Notes under the pieces: model-generated
The model's input: only the letters and a program-made list of their open reading frames with translations
Databases searched by the model: none
What the model was told of the DNA's origin: nothing
Source: Pontivivens ytuae
GTDB lineage: Bacteria; Pseudomonadota; Alphaproteobacteria; Rhodobacterales; Rhodobacteraceae
DNA: 64,000 nucleotides
NCBI RefSeq assembly: GCF_015679265.1
Contig: NZ_CP064942.1
Span: 2,522,001 to 2,586,000 of the forward strand
Direction: 5' to 3'
Program-made: the position numbers and the translations under genes
In this document: positions 16,496 to 24,888 of the stretch, piece by piece
How positions within the stretch are numbered: position 1 is the first letter of the stretch
Layout: every line of letters begins with the position of its first letter

Positions 16496-16520
16496 CCAGT
16501 CCTCCTGTGATGAGGCGGGT

Positions 16521-16542
16521 TGCTACATTATAACATATCGGC
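16521..16542. promoter_or_regulatory. Putative Zur operator
   Basis: TTGCTACATTATAACATATC lies in the 87-nt divergent zur/znuA gap. Read on the other strand it contains GATATGTTATAATGTAGC, close to the alphaproteobacterial Zur box (a GTTATA-centred imperfect palindrome). Its position fits control of both transcription units. Confidence 0.75.
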
Positions 16543-16582
16543 TAGTCCAGACACCTCTCTACCAGATACGAGGTTACTGGCA

Positions 16583-17662
16583 ATGCGCGCGCTTCTCCTT
16601 TCGCTTCCGATCGCCCTGGTCTGTGGCGGCGTGGCCCGGGCCGAGGTGCCCCGCGTGTCCGCCGATATCGCTGCGGTGCATGCGCTGGTGGCGCGCGTGA
16701 TGGAGGGTGTGGGCACACCGGACCTGCTGATCCCGCCCGGCAGCTCGCCCCACGGCTACGCGATGCGGCCGTCCGAGGCGGATGCGTTGCAAGCGGCTGA
16801 CATGGTGTTCTGGGTCTCGGAAGAGCTGACGCCTTGGCTGCCGCGGGTGATCTCCAACGTCGCAGCGGACGCCGAGGTCGTGGAGCTGCTGGAGGCCGAG
16901 GGCACGGTGTTGCTGCCGACGCGCGAGGGTGTCGCGTTCGAGGTGGAGGGCGCGCACGATCATGATCATGACCACGGGGATGACGACCATGGTCATGAGG
17001 AGCACGCCGACGCGGATCATGCGCATGACGACCACGGTCATGAGGAGCATGCGCACGACGACCATGGCCATGAGGAGCACGCGGAGCATGCCGACGACGA
17101 CCACGGTCACGACGATCACGGCCACGGTGACCATGCCCATGAGCACGGCGATACCGACGCCCATGCCTGGCTCGACCCGGTGAATGCGGCGAACTGGCTG
17201 GGCGTCATCGCAGCGGAGCTGTCGGAGGCGGATCCGGCCAATGCGGAGACCTATGCCGCCAACGCCGCCGCCGGGCAGGCGGAGATGGAAGAGCTGTCGG
17301 CCCGCGTCTCCGAGATCCTCGCGGACGGAGGGCGGCCCGGCTACATCGTGCTGCATGACGCTTACCAGTACTTCGAGACCCGCTTTGACGTCCCCGCGAC
17401 CGCGGCGGTCGCGCTGGGTGATGCGGCCCAGCCCGGCGCGCGGCGGGTGGCCGCATTGCGTGAGCTGGTGGCCGAGCGTGAGCTCGCCTGCGCCTTCATC
17501 GAGCCGCAGCTCAACGCCTCGCTGCTGGAGACGGTGTTCGAGGGCAGCGGCGTGACCATCGCCACGATCGACCCGCTGGGGTCGGCGCATGAGCCGGGGG
17601 CCGGGCTTTACCCCGCGCTGATCCTAGACATGGCGACGGCGATCGCGGAGTGTGCGGGCTGA
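16583..17662 (+). CDS. znuA: Zinc ABC transporter substrate-binding protein ZnuA
   Basis: 359 aa. The start at 16583 gives a clean signal peptide (MRALLLSLPIALVCGGVARA). Zinc ligands of cluster A-I binding proteins are seen: the His in GSSPHGYAMRPS, the His in DAHAWLDPVNA, the His in VLHDAYQYFE and the Asp in ATIDPLG. Residues about 123-195 are a very His/Asp/Glu-rich loop, as in ZnuA proteins that scavenge periplasmic zinc. It is transcribed away from zur, under the shared operator. Confidence 0.95.
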   Translation: MRALLLSLPIALVCGGVARAEVPRVSADIAAVHALVARVMEGVGTPDLLIPPGSSPHGYAMRPSEADALQAADMVFWVSEELTPWLPRVISNVAADAEVVELLEAEGTVLLPTREGVAFEVEGAHDHDHDHGDDDHGHEEHADADHAHDDHGHEEHAHDDHGHEEHAEHADDDHGHDDHGHGDHAHEHGDTDAHAWLDPVNAANWLGVIAAELSEADPANAETYAANAAAGQAEMEELSARVSEILADGGRPGYIVLHDAYQYFETRFDVPATAAVALGDAAQPGARRVAALRELVAERELACAFIEPQLNASLLETVFEGSGVTIATIDPLGSAHEPGAGLYPALILDMATAIAECAG

Positions 17663-17683
17663 CCGTTTGACGGAGCCCTGCCG

Positions 17684-18787
17684 ATGATGCCTGCCCTGCG
17701 CCTGACCGGCGCCCGAGTGCTGCTGCCCGGCGGGCTGGAGGAGACGGCGCTGACCCTCGCCGAGGGGCGGATCGCGGACGGACCGGGGCGGGAGGTGGAC
17801 CTCGGCGGCCACCTCATCCTGCCCGGCGTGATCGATGTGCATGGCGACGGGTTCGAGCGGCACGTCGCGCCGCGCCGGGGCCTCGTGCCCGATCCGGGTG
17901 ATGGACTGCCGATGCTGGAGGCGGAGCTCGCCGCCTGCGGGATCACCACGGCGTGGCTCGCGCAGTTCTGGAGCTGGCAGGGCGGGCTGCGCTCGCCCGA
18001 CTTCGCGCGCGCCATGGCGGCGGCGCTGGCGGGGCGGCGCGGGGCGCTGGACCTGCGGCTGCAATTGCGTGTCGAGACCCACATGATCGCCGATTTCAAC
18101 GCCATCGCCCGCTTCGTGCGGCAGGCGGGGATCGGCTATGTCGGCTTTTCGGATCATCTGCCGCATCGCGCGTTGGCGGCAGGCAAACGGCCCGAGCGGC
18201 TGACAAGTGCGGCGCTGCGGGCCAAACGCTCGCCCGAGGCGCATCTGGCGCTGATGCAGGAGCTGGCGGCAAACGCGACGGAAGTGCCGACCGCCCTCGC
18301 CCGGCTGATCGCGGAGATGCCGGGGGTGAAGCTCGCCTCCCACGATGACGATGCGGCGACGCGGGCGCGCTATGCGGCGTTGGGCGTGGAGATCGCGGAG
18401 TTTCCGGTGGAGCTGCCTGACGCGGGGCCTGCGGTGATGGGCGCGCCTAACGTGCTGCGCGGCGGCTCCCACGACAGGGGGCCGAGTGCGGCGGAGGCGG
18501 TGGCGGAGGGGCGGGTGACCGCGCTCGCCTCCGACTACCACTACCCGGCGATGGTGCCGGCGGCGCTGAAGCTGGCGGAGGCGGGACTGCCGCTGGCCGA
18601 CGCCTGGCACCTGATCTCGGGTGGTCCGGCGGAGATGCTGGGCCTCGCCAATCGCGGCCGCATCGCGCCGGGCCTGCGTGCCGATCTGGTGGTGCTGGAG
18701 GCCGCGACGGGCCGGGTCGCCGCGACCTTCGCCGGGGGCCGACCGGTGTATCTGGGGCCGGAGGTCGCCGCCCGGCTCCTCGCCTGA
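17684..18787 (+). CDS. PhnM-like amidohydrolase (ribose 1-methylphosphonate 5-triphosphate diphosphatase family)
   Basis: 367 aa. PhnM-family hallmarks are LPGVIDVHGDGFERH, VASHDDDA-type LASHDDDAATR, VMGAPNVLRGGSHDRG and ALASDYHYPAM. In the C-P lyase pathway PhnM removes pyrophosphate. No other phn gene is present here, and the gene begins 21 nt after znuA, suggesting co-transcription from the Zur-controlled promoter. It may be a paralogue with another substrate. GGAG lies 8 nt before the first of two ATGs. Confidence 0.8.
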   Translation: MMPALRLTGARVLLPGGLEETALTLAEGRIADGPGREVDLGGHLILPGVIDVHGDGFERHVAPRRGLVPDPGDGLPMLEAELAACGITTAWLAQFWSWQGGLRSPDFARAMAAALAGRRGALDLRLQLRVETHMIADFNAIARFVRQAGIGYVGFSDHLPHRALAAGKRPERLTSAALRAKRSPEAHLALMQELAANATEVPTALARLIAEMPGVKLASHDDDAATRARYAALGVEIAEFPVELPDAGPAVMGAPNVLRGGSHDRGPSAAEAVAEGRVTALASDYHYPAMVPAALKLAEAGLPLADAWHLISGGPAEMLGLANRGRIAPGLRADLVVLEAATGRVAATFAGGRPVYLGPEVAARLLA

Positions 18788-18840
18788 GGCATGGACATGT
18801 GCGGCGGGACACCGCACCCTGCGCGGCAAAGGAGACCCGC

Positions 18841-19464
18841 ATGGAAACCGCCGCCATCCTTCTGACCTTCGCGCTGACGCATCTGGCCGCCGTTGTCAGT
18901 CCCGGTCCGTCCTTCATCGTCGTGCTGCGCGAGACCGTGTCGGGCGCGCGGCGGCGGGGGCTGCTGGTGGCCTTCGGGCTGGGCCTCGGCACGCTCGTCT
19001 GGGCGAGCGGGGCGTGGTTCGGGCTGGCGGCCCTCTTCGAGGTCTTTCCCTGGATGCTTAACGTCCTGCGCTGGGCGGGGGCTGCGTTCCTGATCTGGCT
19101 CGCCATCCAGCTCTGGCGCCATGCCCGCGCGCCGGCAGTGGTCGAGGCGACGGAAGCGGCGGAGACCAAGGGGCCGTGGGACGCGATCCGGCTGGGGCTG
19201 CTGACGCAGCTTGCGAACCCGAAGGTCGCGGTGTTCTTCGGCTCGATCTTCGTGGTGATCCTGCCTGCCGACCCCTCGCCGATGATGCTGGCCGCGGTCT
19301 TTGCCATCGTTTTCCTCAATGAGTTCGCCTGGTACGGGATCGTCGCAGCCGTGATGGCTGCCCGCGCGATGCGGCGGCGCTATGCCTCGGCCAAGCCCGT
19401 GATCGACCGGGTCAGCGGCACGTTCCTCGGCGCCCTCGGCCTCAGGCTGATCGCGGACGGATGA
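18841..19464 (+). CDS. LysE/RhtB-family amino-acid exporter
   Basis: 207 aa inner-membrane protein of about six helices. It starts METAAILLTFALTHLAAVVSPGPSF, the classical LysE N-terminus with the conserved PGPxF, and has GLLTQLANPKVAVFFGSIF as the NPK motif. AAAGGAGA lies 6 nt upstream of the start. Substrate (homoserine, lysine, threonine or similar) is unknown. Confidence 0.88.
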   Translation: METAAILLTFALTHLAAVVSPGPSFIVVLRETVSGARRRGLLVAFGLGLGTLVWASGAWFGLAALFEVFPWMLNVLRWAGAAFLIWLAIQLWRHARAPAVVEATEAAETKGPWDAIRLGLLTQLANPKVAVFFGSIFVVILPADPSPMMLAAVFAIVFLNEFAWYGIVAAVMAARAMRRRYASAKPVIDRVSGTFLGALGLRLIADG

Positions 19465-19465
19465 G

Positions 19466-20482
19466 ATGCGTGCGCTCCGCCTGCTGCTGGCGCTGACCAC
19501 GCTGGCGACGCTCTGGTCGCTGGCGCAGCAGCCCTTCGTGGCTCCCTACGTGGAGCGGACGGCGGCGGAGATCCGGGTGGCCGTCGAGGCGGAGCTGGCG
19601 CGGGAGGTCGATGCGGAGTGGCTTGCGCCCCGGCTGACCGAGGCGATCGCGGCGCGGGACAGCGACCGCGTGGAGCTGCTGACCGGGATCGCGGCGCAGC
19701 ATGGCCTCCCGCTGACCGAGGCGCAGGAGGCGGAGGTCGCGGCCTTCGTCACGCAGCACCGGGCGGAGATGCCCGCGATCTGCCTGCGCTGCGCCGTGGA
19801 GCCGGAGAGCTGTCCCGGCCTTGGCGAGATCCTGGCCTGCAACCTGCCCTTCGAGCTGACGCCCTTCGGCGATCTCAACGCGCTGCGGCGCGGGGCGCAG
19901 GACTGGGCTGCGGGCGACGAGGTCGATCAGCTCGATGTGGGGCTGGCCGCGGCGGGGCTGACGGCGACGGGCGCGGGTCTGGTCACCGCGGGCTCCAGCC
20001 TCAGCGTGAAGGCGGCGTCGGGCGTGGTTCGGGTGGCCAAGCGCACGGGGCGGCTGACGCCGGGCCTGCGCGCGGTTGTGACGGACGGGGCGAAGGCGCT
20101 GCGGCCGGGCGCCGATGCGGCGGGGCTGGTGCGGCTGCGCCGGACCATGGGCGATCTGGGCGCCATCCGGGCCAACGCCACGACCACCGGGCTCTTCCGC
20201 ATGCTGCCCCTGATCGACGGCCCCGCGGATGCGGCGCGCTTTGCCCGGGTGAGCGAAGCGATGGGAGGGCGCACGTCGGAGGCGGTGGTGGTGCTCGGCA
20301 AGTCGCGCCTCTTTCGTGCGACGGTGCGGCTGACGGATCGGGCGGCAACGGCGCTGCTGCTGCTCATCGGGCTCGGCGCGCAGATTGGCTTGTTTCTTAT
20401 GCAAATGATGCTCAGGGCTTTGTTGCGCGGGCGGGGCCGCTCCGGCAAGGTGGGGCGGTTTGCGAAGCAGGGCGGAGCGTAG
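19466..20482 (+). CDS. Uncharacterised membrane protein
   Basis: 338 aa with no family I can name. It has an N-terminal signal-like helix (ALRLLLALTTLATLWSLA), a predicted extracytoplasmic region with four Cys (AICLRCAVEPESC and ILACN), a hydrophobic Ala/Gly stretch around 165-185, and a C-terminal helix followed by a basic tail (LRGRGRSGKVGRFAK). Codon use matches its neighbours. It follows lysE by one base and precedes uspA by one base, so the three are probably one transcript. Confidence 0.75.
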   Translation: MRALRLLLALTTLATLWSLAQQPFVAPYVERTAAEIRVAVEAELAREVDAEWLAPRLTEAIAARDSDRVELLTGIAAQHGLPLTEAQEAEVAAFVTQHRAEMPAICLRCAVEPESCPGLGEILACNLPFELTPFGDLNALRRGAQDWAAGDEVDQLDVGLAAAGLTATGAGLVTAGSSLSVKAASGVVRVAKRTGRLTPGLRAVVTDGAKALRPGADAAGLVRLRRTMGDLGAIRANATTTGLFRMLPLIDGPADAARFARVSEAMGGRTSEAVVVLGKSRLFRATVRLTDRAATALLLLIGLGAQIGLFLMQMMLRALLRGRGRSGKVGRFAKQGGA

Positions 20483-20483
20483 A

Positions 20484-20942
20484 ATGCGCAAGTTCCTCGT
20501 GGTGATGGATGACAGTCCCGAGTGCATCAACGCGATGCGCTTCGCGGCGCTGCGGGCGTGCAATACCGAAGGTGGTGTGCAGATCCTCGCCGTCATCCAG
20601 CCCGAGGAATTCCAGCACTGGATCGGCGTCGGCGACCTGATGCGGGCCGAGGCGCGCGAGAAGATCGAGGAGAAGTTCGCCTTCTTCGCCGAGAAGATGA
20701 AGGAGAACGAGGGCGTGACCCCCGAGCTCGTCATCCGCGAGGGCGAGACGGCGAAGGAGGTGCTCGACCAGATCAAGGAGGATCGCGAGATCGGGGTCCT
20801 GGTGCTCGCCGCTGGCACGCAAGGGGACGGGCCGGGGCCGCTGGTCACGCAGCTCGCGGGGCGGATGGCGGCTCAGATGCCGGTGCCCGTGACGGTCGTG
20901 CCGGGTGGCATGACGCTGGAGCAGATCCGCTCCGTATGCTGA
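20484..20942 (+). CDS. Universal stress protein, UspA family
   Basis: 152 aa single Usp domain. It begins MRKFLVVMDDSPECINAMRFA, has the central acidic helix EEKFAFFAEKMKE and ends with VLVLAAGTQGDGPGPL and VPVTVVPGG, resembling the ATP-loop and last strand of the family. It starts one base after the upstream stop. The role is probably stress or energy-state signalling. Confidence 0.87.
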   Translation: MRKFLVVMDDSPECINAMRFAALRACNTEGGVQILAVIQPEEFQHWIGVGDLMRAEAREKIEEKFAFFAEKMKENEGVTPELVIREGETAKEVLDQIKEDREIGVLVLAAGTQGDGPGPLVTQLAGRMAAQMPVPVTVVPGGMTLEQIRSVC

Positions 20943-20991
20943 GGATCTGATGCCGAGCCTGTCATATTGAGCCGGTGGTGCTGAGCGCCCC

Positions 20992-21471
20992 ATGTTGAGT
21001 GCGGATGCGCATATCGGGCGGCGGTCGTTCCATGGCACGAAGCTCGTTCTCTTCGCTGGCGAGCGCGTCGTGTTGCTCCGGCGGGACCGGAAGGCGTGGA
21101 TCCCATGGCCCGACCGCTGGGACTTTCCGGGCGGCCAGCGCGAGCCGGGGGAGAGCCCGGTGGAATGTGTCCTGCGGGAGCTGGAGGAAGAGACGGGACT
21201 GCGGCTGCCAGTGGGGCGGCTGGAGCGGGCGCGTCGCGTGCGCGGTCGCTGGGGGCATGTCTGGGTCTTCATGGCGCGGATCGGCCCGCGGGAGGTCGCG
21301 CGGCTGAGGCTCGGCGACGAGGGGCAGTGCATCGTCCTGATGTCCCCGGGGCGGCTGGTACGAGATGCGCGGCGGATCTCCTATCAGCGGCGGCAGATGG
21401 CTTCGCTGGGTTTGCTGCGCGCGGGCCGTGGCGGGACGACGGTGCTGCAGCGGCGCGGTGTGGGCGGGTAG
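20992..21471 (+). CDS. Nudix hydrolase
   Basis: 159 aa. A complete Nudix box runs from GGQREPGESPVECVLREL to EEETGL (pattern GX5EX7REUXEEXGU), preceded by VVLLRRD and WDFPGG. It hydrolyses a nucleoside diphosphate linked to another group; the substrate is not predictable. It is 49 nt after uspA. Confidence 0.88.
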   Translation: MLSADAHIGRRSFHGTKLVLFAGERVVLLRRDRKAWIPWPDRWDFPGGQREPGESPVECVLRELEEETGLRLPVGRLERARRVRGRWGHVWVFMARIGPREVARLRLGDEGQCIVLMSPGRLVRDARRISYQRRQMASLGLLRAGRGGTTVLQRRGVGG

Positions 21472-21539
21472 GCTGAGGTGCTGCAGTTCTGGGAGCTTTT
21501 GTTCGGTTTCGGTTGAGCGGCTCGAGCTGTGGTGAGCGG

Positions 21540-21658
21540 CCCCGGATCAAGTCCGGGGTGGTTGATGCTACTTGCAACCGTCCCGGCCGAAGAGCCGGGA
21601 CCGCTCGGTTCCCCGCGCGTCGCTCTCTGCTCCGAAAGGCCCCGGATCGGGTCCGGGG
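21540..21658. repeat. Composite palindromic intergenic element, copy 1
   Basis: It holds CCCCGGA-TCAAG-TCCGGGG (21540-21558), GTCCCGGC-CGAAGA-GCCGGGAC (21580-21601) and CCCCGGA-TCGGG-TCCGGGG (21640-21658). The same two palindromes recur at 35255 and 41908. The element fills the gap between the Nudix and MsrB-like genes (21472-21763), where I see no gene. Confidence 0.9.
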
Positions 21659-21751
21659 TGGTTGTGCGCCCTCACGCCGGGGTCACGGCGGATTGTGAGG
21701 GTGGGGCGGTACGGCGTGGTAGGATGGGGCTTCCCTTCGGCACATCGGTAG

Positions 21752-21865
21752 AGGAGAGCCCCCATATCCCAGCCCAGCCGCCGCCGTTTCCTCGGAGCCA
21801 CCGCTGCGGGCGCGGCCCTCGCCCCAATCACCATTGCCCGGCCCGCTCGCGCCGAAACCGACGCG
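21752..21865 (+). other. Tat-signal extension of the MsrB-like protein, apparently with ATA start
   Basis: In frame with the MsrB-like gene, a sequence opens after a TAG at 21749. It contains GAGGAG (21751-21756), then 7 nt, then ATA at 21764, then codons for SQPSRRRFLGATAAGAALA and a signal-type end in ARPARAETDA. This is a typical twin-arginine signal peptide with a good SD, but the codon where ATG is expected is ATA and no other start codon lies between. It is either a non-canonical start or a lost start codon. Confidence 0.7.
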
Positions 21866-22288
21866 ATGGACTACGAGGTCGTTCGCAGCGAGGCGGAGTG
21901 GCGCGAGCAGCTGACCGAGGACGAATACGCCATCCTGCGCGAGGGCGGGACCGAGCGGCCGCACTCGCATCCGCTGTCGCAGGACTACCGGGCCGGTGAG
22001 TTCCTGTGCAAGGGATGCGGCCTCTGCGTCTACGTCTCACGCTGGCGGGAGCAGGTGGACAAGGGCTGGGTCTTCTTCCGCCACGCGCAGCCCGACACGG
22101 TGCTGATGGCGATCGACGGGCCGGAGGAAGCGTATGGGCAGGCGGGTATGGGCCTTGAAAGCCTCACCAATATCGAGGCGCATTGCCGCCGCTGCTCCAG
22201 CCATCTCGGCCACATCCTGATCGTGGAGCGCAAGCTGCTCCACTGCATCAACGGCACGGCGCTGACATTCGAGCCGGCGGAGGCCTGA
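21866..22288 (+). CDS. MsrB-like methionine-(R)-sulfoxide reductase
   Basis: 140 aa from the first ATG (174 aa if begun at 21764). MsrB zinc sites are CKGCG and CRRC, followed by SSHLGHI, and the catalytic-Cys strand is LLHCINGTALTFEP (family RYCINSASLxF). The GWPSF signature is changed to GWVFF, so it is a divergent member. With the upstream Tat signal it would be periplasmic and protect exported proteins; from the internal ATG it would be cytosolic. Confidence 0.82.
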   Translation: MDYEVVRSEAEWREQLTEDEYAILREGGTERPHSHPLSQDYRAGEFLCKGCGLCVYVSRWREQVDKGWVFFRHAQPDTVLMAIDGPEEAYGQAGMGLESLTNIEAHCRRCSSHLGHILIVERKLLHCINGTALTFEPAEA

Positions 22289-22292
22289 TCGC

Positions 22293-23486
22293 TTAGGCCG
22301 CCGCACTCCGCAACGGCCGGATCACCACCCATTCGACGAGGCGCGTGCGGCTGCCGATCTCCACGAACCGCTCGGCGAAGAGGCGAAGCTGGCGGTTCAG
22401 CGTGACCACCGGCGAGGTCGGGGCAAGCAGCCGGGACCAGGCGAGGGTGAGGATGCAGGCCGCCAGGATCTCCACCACGCAGATCGCGGCGATCATCCAG
22501 CCGGTCGTCGCCGGATAGGCTGGCACGGCCAGAAGGACGAGGTTGCCGAGGAGGAAGTAGGGCAGCGTCTGTGCGCCGATCTGCGTCGCGGGTTGCAGGA
22601 TGGCGCGCGGCAGGACGCGGCTGAGCACCTCGGCCAGCAGAGCGATCACCCCCAACGAAAGAACGCCGTAGAGGTAGTAGCCGATATGGTTCGAGGCCCG
22701 CCACGCGTCGTAGTCGGAGATCCGGTGCAGCACGCCGCGCAGGCCGTGCTCCGCCATGAAGGCCCCGAGCCCGCCAAGGCAGATCGCGATGAGCAGTGCG
22801 AGGGCGACGCGGCCCGCGCCGCTCGGCTGCCGGACATAGAGCGCGTTGCCGAAGGTGATGCCCGCGATGACGAGGAAGAGCGCGTGCAGGATGCTCGGCC
22901 CCCAGACATCGCCGATTCCGAAGAGAAGCCCGCCGACATGGTCGAGGTGACCCGGCAGCGCCTCCACATGCCGCAGCACGGCCCAGTCCGCGAGCCAGAT
23001 CGCGGCGGCGAAGCTCCAGATCCCCCACATGCCGAAGCGGACGCGCAGCGCGACGAGGAAGATGATGAGGAGGAGCAGCAGCGCATACATCTTGAAGATG
23101 TTGGCGAGCGGCGCCGTCTTCACCAGCGCGAGCGCGCCGACGAAGCGCGCTACCCCGATCTCGCCCACGATCAGTGCGACGAGCGCCAGCAGGACGAAGC
23201 AGAGGTAACAGACGATCGCCCGGTTGATCAGCGCGATCGACAGCCCGCGGCGGTCGCGGTGGAATTTCCGGGTGTAGACGATCTCGGCCATGATGCCGAA
23301 GAGAACGAGAAGCGCCGGCGTGGCGGTCCGTGTCACGGACTTCACCACGAGGTAGACGTTCTCGCTCATCAGATCTTCGAAGTCGTAGTGCAGCACGGTG
23401 TGCGACACCAAAGCGAAGGTCACGGTCAGAAAGCGCAGGATATCCAGCGACAGAATCCGGTTGGATCGGTCCACGACGAGCCTCAT
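22293..23486 (-). CDS. Membrane acyltransferase (acyltransferase-3/OpgC-like)
   Basis: 397 aa from ATG 23486, giving MRLVVDRSNRILSLDILRFL, the usual opening of the family. A conserved His follows in FALVSHTVLHYDFED, then about ten hydrophobic helices. It probably transfers an acyl or succinyl group to a surface glucan, lipid or polysaccharide. No clear SD precedes this ATG, so the start is less certain. Confidence 0.7.
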   Translation of the reverse strand: MRLVVDRSNRILSLDILRFLTVTFALVSHTVLHYDFEDLMSENVYLVVKSVTRTATPALLVLFGIMAEIVYTRKFHRDRRGLSIALINRAIVCYLCFVLLALVALIVGEIGVARFVGALALVKTAPLANIFKMYALLLLLIIFLVALRVRFGMWGIWSFAAAIWLADWAVLRHVEALPGHLDHVGGLLFGIGDVWGPSILHALFLVIAGITFGNALYVRQPSGAGRVALALLIAICLGGLGAFMAEHGLRGVLHRISDYDAWRASNHIGYYLYGVLSLGVIALLAEVLSRVLPRAILQPATQIGAQTLPYFLLGNLVLLAVPAYPATTGWMIAAICVVEILAACILTLAWSRLLAPTSPVVTLNRQLRLFAERFVEIGSRTRLVEWVVIRPLRSAAA

Positions 23487-23705
23487 AAAAAATGGCCCAG
23501 CCGTAACCCGACCAAAGGCCCCCCGCCGAAAAGTGTAGCCGAATGTTGCAGTGCGTCCAACGAACGGGTGCTGAAAATTCAACTTGACGTTGCATTGCAG
23601 CATGCCGACTCGCCTTGAGGTTGCGATTTAGATTGGTTCTAAAGAGAACTTGAACAATTCACTCGGAAAGGGCATGTAGGGAAAGCAATCAGAAGGGGGT
23701 GCCCC

Positions 23706-24266
23706 ATGTTTATCCAGACCGAGGCGACGCCGAACCCGGCCACCCTGAAATTCCTGCCCGGGCAGGCCGTAATGTCCGCCGGCACCGCCGATTTTCCATC
23801 CGCTGAGGCGGCGGAGGCTTCGCCGCTCGCCCGCCGCGTCTTCGGCGTCGAGGGCGTGACCGGCGTGTTCTTCGGCCCCGACTTCGTGACCGTGACTAAG
23901 GCGGATGCCGTGCAGTGGGACCATGTGAAGCCCGCGATCCTCGGCGCGATCATGGAGCATTTCCAGTCCGGCCAGCCGGTGATGGAGAGCGATGCTGGCA
24001 CCGTCGGCCATGCCGAGCATACCGGTGAGGACGGTGAGATCGTCGGCCAGATCAAGACGCTGCTCGACACCCGGGTCCGCCCGGCCGTTGCACAGGACGG
24101 CGGCGACATCACGTTCCACGGCTTCGACCGCGGCGTGGTCTACCTGCACATGCAGGGTGCGTGCGCGGGCTGCCCGTCGTCGACGATGACGCTGAAGATG
24201 GGGATCGAGAACCTGCTGCGGCACTACATCCCCGAGGTGACGGAGGTCCGCCCTGTCGGCGTCTGA
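23706..24266 (+). CDS. Nfu-type iron-sulfur scaffold protein
   Basis: 186 aa. The N-terminal Nfu domain begins MFIQTEATPNPATLKFLPG. The C-terminal NifU-like domain has QDGGDITFHGF and the cluster-binding CxxC in GACAGCPSSTMTLK. This is the alphaproteobacterial NfuA/Nfu1-like layout, delivering Fe-S clusters to target enzymes. Confidence 0.93.
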   Translation: MFIQTEATPNPATLKFLPGQAVMSAGTADFPSAEAAEASPLARRVFGVEGVTGVFFGPDFVTVTKADAVQWDHVKPAILGAIMEHFQSGQPVMESDAGTVGHAEHTGEDGEIVGQIKTLLDTRVRPAVAQDGGDITFHGFDRGVVYLHMQGACAGCPSSTMTLKMGIENLLRHYIPEVTEVRPVGV

Positions 24267-24888
24267 CCCCCGCATCCTTGCCTTCGACACCTCGGCCGCG
24301 CACTGCGCGGCCGCGTTGTTTCAGGGTGGCCGGATGCTCGCCCATGCGCGGGAGGAGATGGCCCGCGGCCAGGCCGAGCGGCTGATGCCGATGCTGGAGG
24401 AGGTCTCGGGCTTTGAGGTCGACCTGCTCGCGGTCTGCGTTGGTCCGGGCAACTTCACCGGCATCCGCATCGCGGTGGCCGCGGCCCGGGGGCTGGCGCT
24501 TGCCAAGGGCATTCCCGCGGTCGGCGTGAGCGTGCTCGAAAGCCTTGCGCCCGAGAGCGGCGAGGCGCTGGTTCTCGCCGATGCGCGGCAGGAGCGGCTC
24601 TATGCCCAGATGTTCCGGGACGGGGTGGCGCAGGCCGACATCCGCCTGACCGATGCCGACGAGATCGCGGAGGCCGCACCCCAGCGCTGGCACGTGGTCG
24701 GCCACCGGGCGGAGGAGATCGCGGAGCGCCTCGCCGCCCCCTCCTTCGACGTGCGGGAGGTGGCGGATCTCGCCGCCATCGCCCGGATCGCAGCGACCCG
24801 CCCCGATGCTCCGCGCCCGGCACCGCTCTATGTCCGGCCGCCGGACGCGGCGCTGCCCTCCGAACCGCCGCCGGTCATCCTGCCATGA
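24253..24888 (+). CDS. tsaB: TsaB, tRNA threonylcarbamoyladenosine biosynthesis protein (CTG start)
   Basis: 211 aa if started at CTG 24253. The N-terminal ASKHA strand needed for the fold (RILAFDTSAAHCAAALF) is open upstream of any ATG, GTG or TTG except a TTG at 24316 that would remove it. GGAGG lies 6 nt before this CTG. The family motif VGPGNFTGIRIAVAAARGLA is intact. TsaB works with TsaD and TsaE to make t6A in ANN-decoding tRNAs. It overlaps the nfu stop and then rimI (ATGA). Confidence 0.88.
   Translation: MSASDPRILAFDTSAAHCAAALFQGGRMLAHAREEMARGQAERLMPMLEEVSGFEVDLLAVCVGPGNFTGIRIAVAAARGLALAKGIPAVGVSVLESLAPESGEALVLADARQERLYAQMFRDGVAQADIRLTDADEIAEAAPQRWHVVGHRAEEIAERLAAPSFDVREVADLAAIARIAATRPDAPRPAPLYVRPPDAALPSEPPPVILP

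Noticed and set aside
17684..18787. C-P lyase (phosphonate) operon
   Set aside because: Only a PhnM-like gene is present; no phnG-L genes nearby.
17624..18829. Long minus-strand frame opposite the PhnM-like gene
   Set aside because: The plus-strand protein has clear family motifs; the antisense frame is Arg/Pro-rich and without motifs.
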